A DNA stretch of 14,756 nucleotides from JAHECQ01 sp047638695. GTDB lineage: Bacteria; Actinomycetota; Acidimicrobiia; Acidimicrobiales; SZUA-35. Every line of letters begins with the position of its first letter. Positions within the stretch are counted from its first letter, which is position 1. Positions 12,385 through 14,756 of this stretch are shown one piece after another. The notes under the pieces were generated by a model. The model was not told the origin of the DNA and searched no databases. It saw nothing but the letters and a program-made list of their open reading frames with translations. The stretch is from contig JBLINY010000110.1 in assembly GCA_047638695.1 (NCBI GenBank), forward strand, positions 1-14,756, in the 5' to 3' direction. The position numbers were made by a program, and so were the translations under genes.

Positions 12385-13591
12385 CGAGCGGGATGGTGCG
12401 AGGGCCTCGCACCTGACCGACCGACCAGGTGACGGCGTTGCGGTCAGTCAGTTCAAACTCGGGCAGGCGCGCCATCCACTCTTCGATGGCCACCTTCACT
12501 TCCATGCGAGCGAGGTTGGAGCCAAGGCAGCGATGGATGCCCAGGCCAAATGCCGAGTGCCGGTTGACCTGACGATCGATCTTGAAGACGTCGGCGTCTT
12601 CCATGAAGTCAGGATCTCGATTGGCTGCGGGGAACGGCAGCAGCACGCGCTGGCCTGGACACAGCGTGGTGCCAGACAACTCGACCTCACCGGTGACAAC
12701 CCGGGCCATGGTCACGGGCGAGTAGAAGCGCAAGAATTCTTCCACTGCGGTATCGATGAGTTCGGGCTCGGCGGCCAGACGTCGACGATCTTCGGGGTGG
12801 TGTCCGAGATGCCACAAAGCCGAGCCAATCGTGCCCCACGTCGTGTCGATCCCGGCCAACAGCAGCAGGAAAAGGCCACCACTGATCTGATGATCGGCCA
12901 GGGGTTTGCCGTCCATGTCGGCCTCGAGCAGGAACGTGATCAGGTCCTCTTGCGGATCGTCACGCCGGAGGTCGAGAAACTCACCGAAGTAGTCGAAGAT
13001 CTCGCCCGTTGCCTTCTTGGCCACGTTGAAGTCGAACGGTCCGAGTTCGAGAAGCTCGTGGATCCAACGACGAAACTTGTCACCATCTTCCTCGGGGATA
13101 CCAATCATGCGAGCAATCACCAGTACCGGAATGTGGCTTGCGTAATCGGCGCTGCCGCACGCCTGCCCGTTGTCGGCGATCTCGTCGAGCAGGCCCCCAC
13201 AAATGTCGCGTGTGATCGGAATCCACTTGTCGATTGCCTTCGGCGAAAAGGCGGGCAGGAGCGCCCGGCGGTGCTCAGCGTGATCTGGTGGGTCCGAAGT
13301 TATCGGCGGCGACGTGAACGAGCCGAGGTCTTCGACAGCTGTCTCGGTTATGAGAACCGAACGCGATGAGAAGTTCTCGGTGTCGTGAGCGATCGCTGAA
13401 ATGTCGTCGTACTTGGTCGGCAAATACACGCCGTGGAAACGGTCGGTGTGCGCGACGGGACAGCCGCTGGTACGAATGTCCTCCCAAATTGGGTACGGGT
13501 CGGCGTTGTAGTCGGTATGGAAGTGGTCGAAGTCTGTCGCCCAGTCTTCGACGTCTGGCCGACGTCGTTCCGGTGCCGGTGTGTCATCCAT
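12377..13591 (-). CDS. Cytochrome P450, complete
   Basis: A 404-residue soluble bacterial P450. The I-helix motif is LLAGIDTTWG (245-254), with the normal acid Asp249. The K-helix ExxR is E285-R288, PAANRDPDFMEDADVFKIDR is at about 321-340, and the haem loop FGLGIHRCLGSNLARME carries Cys355. An N-terminal segment without a membrane helix fits a ferredoxin-dependent enzyme; no redox partner gene is seen. AGGGGG about 6 nt before the ATG at 13591 supports the start. A possible -10, TAGCGT, lies 33-38 bp upstream. The look of the protein (DPPDHAEHRRALLPAFSP) suits the families that oxidise steroids, terpenoids or lipids, but the substrate is not predictable. The stop lies in a tandem repeat. Confidence 0.96.
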   Translation of the reverse strand: MDDTPAPERRRPDVEDWATDFDHFHTDYNADPYPIWEDIRTSGCPVAHTDRFHGVYLPTKYDDISAIAHDTENFSSRSVLITETAVEDLGSFTSPPITSDPPDHAEHRRALLPAFSPKAIDKWIPITRDICGGLLDEIADNGQACGSADYASHIPVLVIARMIGIPEEDGDKFRRWIHELLELGPFDFNVAKKATGEIFDYFGEFLDLRRDDPQEDLITFLLEADMDGKPLADHQISGGLFLLLLAGIDTTWGTIGSALWHLGHHPEDRRRLAAEPELIDTAVEEFLRFYSPVTMARVVTGEVELSGTTLCPGQRVLLPFPAANRDPDFMEDADVFKIDRQVNRHSAFGLGIHRCLGSNLARMEVKVAIEEWMARLPEFELTDRNAVTWSVGQVRGPRTIPLAW

Positions 13592-13623
13592 ATCGAACCC
13601 CCTGTGAAGCAGCTGCTCCTGGA

Positions 13624-13629
13624 ACGCTA
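13624..13629 (-). promoter_or_regulatory. Putative -10 box of the complete P450 gene
   Basis: TAGCGT on the minus strand would give a leader of about 25 nt containing the AGGGGG ribosome-binding site. It lies in the 177-bp divergent region 13592-13768. There, the only other signal seen is GAGGA 7 nt before the quinone oxidoreductase-like ATG; no operator was found. Confidence 0.32.
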
Positions 13630-13768
13630 CGCCAGGTTGGCTCGCGATTCAGATTCAACAGCTCGAGCGGGCACCTCGGATTCGGTCAGTCGGACGATCT
13701 CAACTGGACGTGGCCGCGCAAGAGGGCTGGTATGAACCACAACACCGTCTCGCGCAGAGGAACTCGAT

Positions 13769-14743
13769 ATGAAAGCCGTGTTGTGTAAGGAGTTCGGACC
13801 ACCGGAGAACCTCGTGGTCGAAGAAGTCGACAATCTCACGCCGGGCGAAGGCGAGGTGTTGATCGATGTCAAGGCAGTACCGGTCACCTTCCCCGACACC
13901 TTGATGCTCGAGGACAAGTACCAGTTCAAAGCAGCCCTTCCCTATATCCCCGGCGCCGAAGTGTCCGGCGTTGTGTCGGCCATTGGCACCGGTGTCGACA
14001 CCCACGCCGTTGGTGATCGAGTCGTCGCATCCACCGGTGTGTCCGGTGGTTTTGCCGAACAGGCCATCGCCAAAGCCCGCGACGCGCGGGTCCTGCCCGA
14101 TGCGGTTGGGTTCGCCGAGTCAACCGGTCTTGGCTACGCCTACGGCACTACCTACTACGCCCTCAAGCACCGAGCTCAAATGAAGGAGGGCGAAACGCTC
14201 CTGGTGCTCGGCGCTGGTGGCCACCTCGGAATGACTGCCATCGAAATCGGCAAGCTGATGGGAGCCAGGGTCATTGCCGCCGCCTCCACCGAGGAGAAGC
14301 TCGACCTTTGCCGAGAATTCGGCGCCGACGAGACAATCAACTACAACGACGAGAACTTAAAGGACCGAGCCAAGGAGCTAACCGGCGGCAAGGGTTGCGA
14401 TGTCATCTACGACCCGGTGGGCGGCGACTACGCCGAGCAAGCCATACGAGCATCGGCCTGGGGTGGCCGCTTCCTGGTCATCGGTTTCACCGCCGGTATT
14501 CCAAGTGTGCCGCTGAACCTCACGTTGTTGAAAAGCTGTTCGATCGTCGGCGTGTTCTACGGCGCCATGATGACGAACGAGCCCGCACTGGGGAAGGAAG
14601 TCATGAGCGACCTTCTCGACATGACGGCCAGCGGCAAACTCAAGCCGCACATCTCCGAGCGGTACTCACTGGACCAGGCGGCGATAGGCCTACGAGCGAT
14701 GATGGATCGTAAAACGATCGGAAAGATCGTCATCGAGCCGTGA
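13769..14743 (+). CDS. Zinc-free medium-chain reductase, NADPH:quinone oxidoreductase-like
   Basis: A 324-residue cytoplasmic oxidoreductase of the MDR superfamily, QOR branch, without the structural and catalytic zinc cysteines. The N-terminal GroES-like domain (about 1-125) includes PYIPGAEVSGVVSAIG (58-73) and VGDRVVA (81-87). The Rossmann domain has VLGAGGHLGMTAIEIGKLMG (146-165), where the family more often has GAAGGVG. DPVGGDYAEQAIR (215-227), NLTLLKSCSIVGVFYG and KTIGKIVIEP follow as in the family. The conserved Asn of the active-site VNxxD is Thr40 here (VPVTFPDT). Likely reduces quinones or enoyl compounds with NADPH. GAGGA 7 nt before the ATG supports the start. It diverges from the P450 gene. 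The stop is 13 bp from the window end. Confidence 0.93.
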   Translation: MKAVLCKEFGPPENLVVEEVDNLTPGEGEVLIDVKAVPVTFPDTLMLEDKYQFKAALPYIPGAEVSGVVSAIGTGVDTHAVGDRVVASTGVSGGFAEQAIAKARDARVLPDAVGFAESTGLGYAYGTTYYALKHRAQMKEGETLLVLGAGGHLGMTAIEIGKLMGARVIAAASTEEKLDLCREFGADETINYNDENLKDRAKELTGGKGCDVIYDPVGGDYAEQAIRASAWGGRFLVIGFTAGIPSVPLNLTLLKSCSIVGVFYGAMMTNEPALGKEVMSDLLDMTASGKLKPHISERYSLDQAAIGLRAMMDRKTIGKIVIEP

Positions 14744-14756
14744 GCGGCGAGCCAGA

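Noticed and set aside
12359..13369. Plus-strand 336-residue open frame
   Set aside because: Antisense to a complete P450 with an intact haem loop; no family features of its own.
1..14743. Natural-product or degradation gene cluster built on the two P450s
   Set aside because: The P450s lie at opposite ends in separate transcription units, with translation, phenylalanine and envelope genes between; no core synthase or ring-cleavage enzyme is present.

Overview
The window looks like chromosomal DNA of a moderately GC-rich actinobacterium, plausibly a relative of the Acidimicrobiia. The reasons are the codon use, GTG starts, extended -10 boxes (TANNNT) placed 6-7 nt before start codons as in leaderless actinobacterial genes, an OmpATb-like peptidoglycan-binding protein instead of a Gram-negative OmpA, and an actinobacterial-type SpoU methyltransferase. 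The taxon is inferred from these traits; there is no rRNA or marker gene to confirm it.

Layout. 1-1544 (minus): a PLDc_N-type two-helix membrane protein, overlapping by 17 bp a cytochrome P450 that runs off the left edge. 1665-2651 (minus): an alpha/beta-hydrolase of the epoxide hydrolase type. 2811-3298 (minus): two small ATGA-coupled genes of unknown function. 3472-4640 (plus): a YbaK-type deacylase and a SpoU RNA methyltransferase, coupled by GTGA. 4627-7125 (minus): an envelope set of coiled-coil protein, signal-peptide/C-terminal-anchor protein and BON-OmpA protein. 7223-7936 (minus): an ETHE1/glyoxalase II-like metallohydrolase. 7960-9791 (plus): prephenate dehydratase and a sucrase/ferredoxin-like Fe-S protein, coupled by ATGA. 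9792-10031: a structured non-coding stretch. 10032-11468 (minus): a secreted half-M23/DUF4214 fusion and an alpha/beta hydrolase. 11491-12300 (plus): a MaoC-like hot-dog protein. 12377-13591 (minus): a complete P450. 13769-14743 (plus): a zinc-free quinone oxidoreductase-like enzyme.

How the genes fit together. Most of the window is ordinary core and accessory metabolism. The two P450s, the epoxide hydrolase, the MaoC-like protein and the quinone oxidoreductase-like gene would suit breakdown or modification of lipids or xenobiotics, but they lie in separate transcription units and do not form a recognisable biosynthetic cluster. No prophage, insertion sequence, CRISPR array, tRNA or rRNA was seen.

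Most worth a second look. (1) Four short tandem arrays with unrelated 15-18 bp units all sit at or just after gene 3' ends; three of them contain the stop codon, and two repeat it in frame. (2) A strand-asymmetric structured RNA candidate lies at about 9895-10019: a 17-bp stem with three G.U pairs encloses an anti-Shine-Dalgarno-like CCUCCUU. (3) Two divergent gene pairs are separated by only 22-23 bp centred on CTAG, which can serve as overlapping leaderless -10 boxes for both directions. (4) A secreted protein has the first half of an M23 peptidase domain replaced, after the first metal motif, by a DUF4214 domain.
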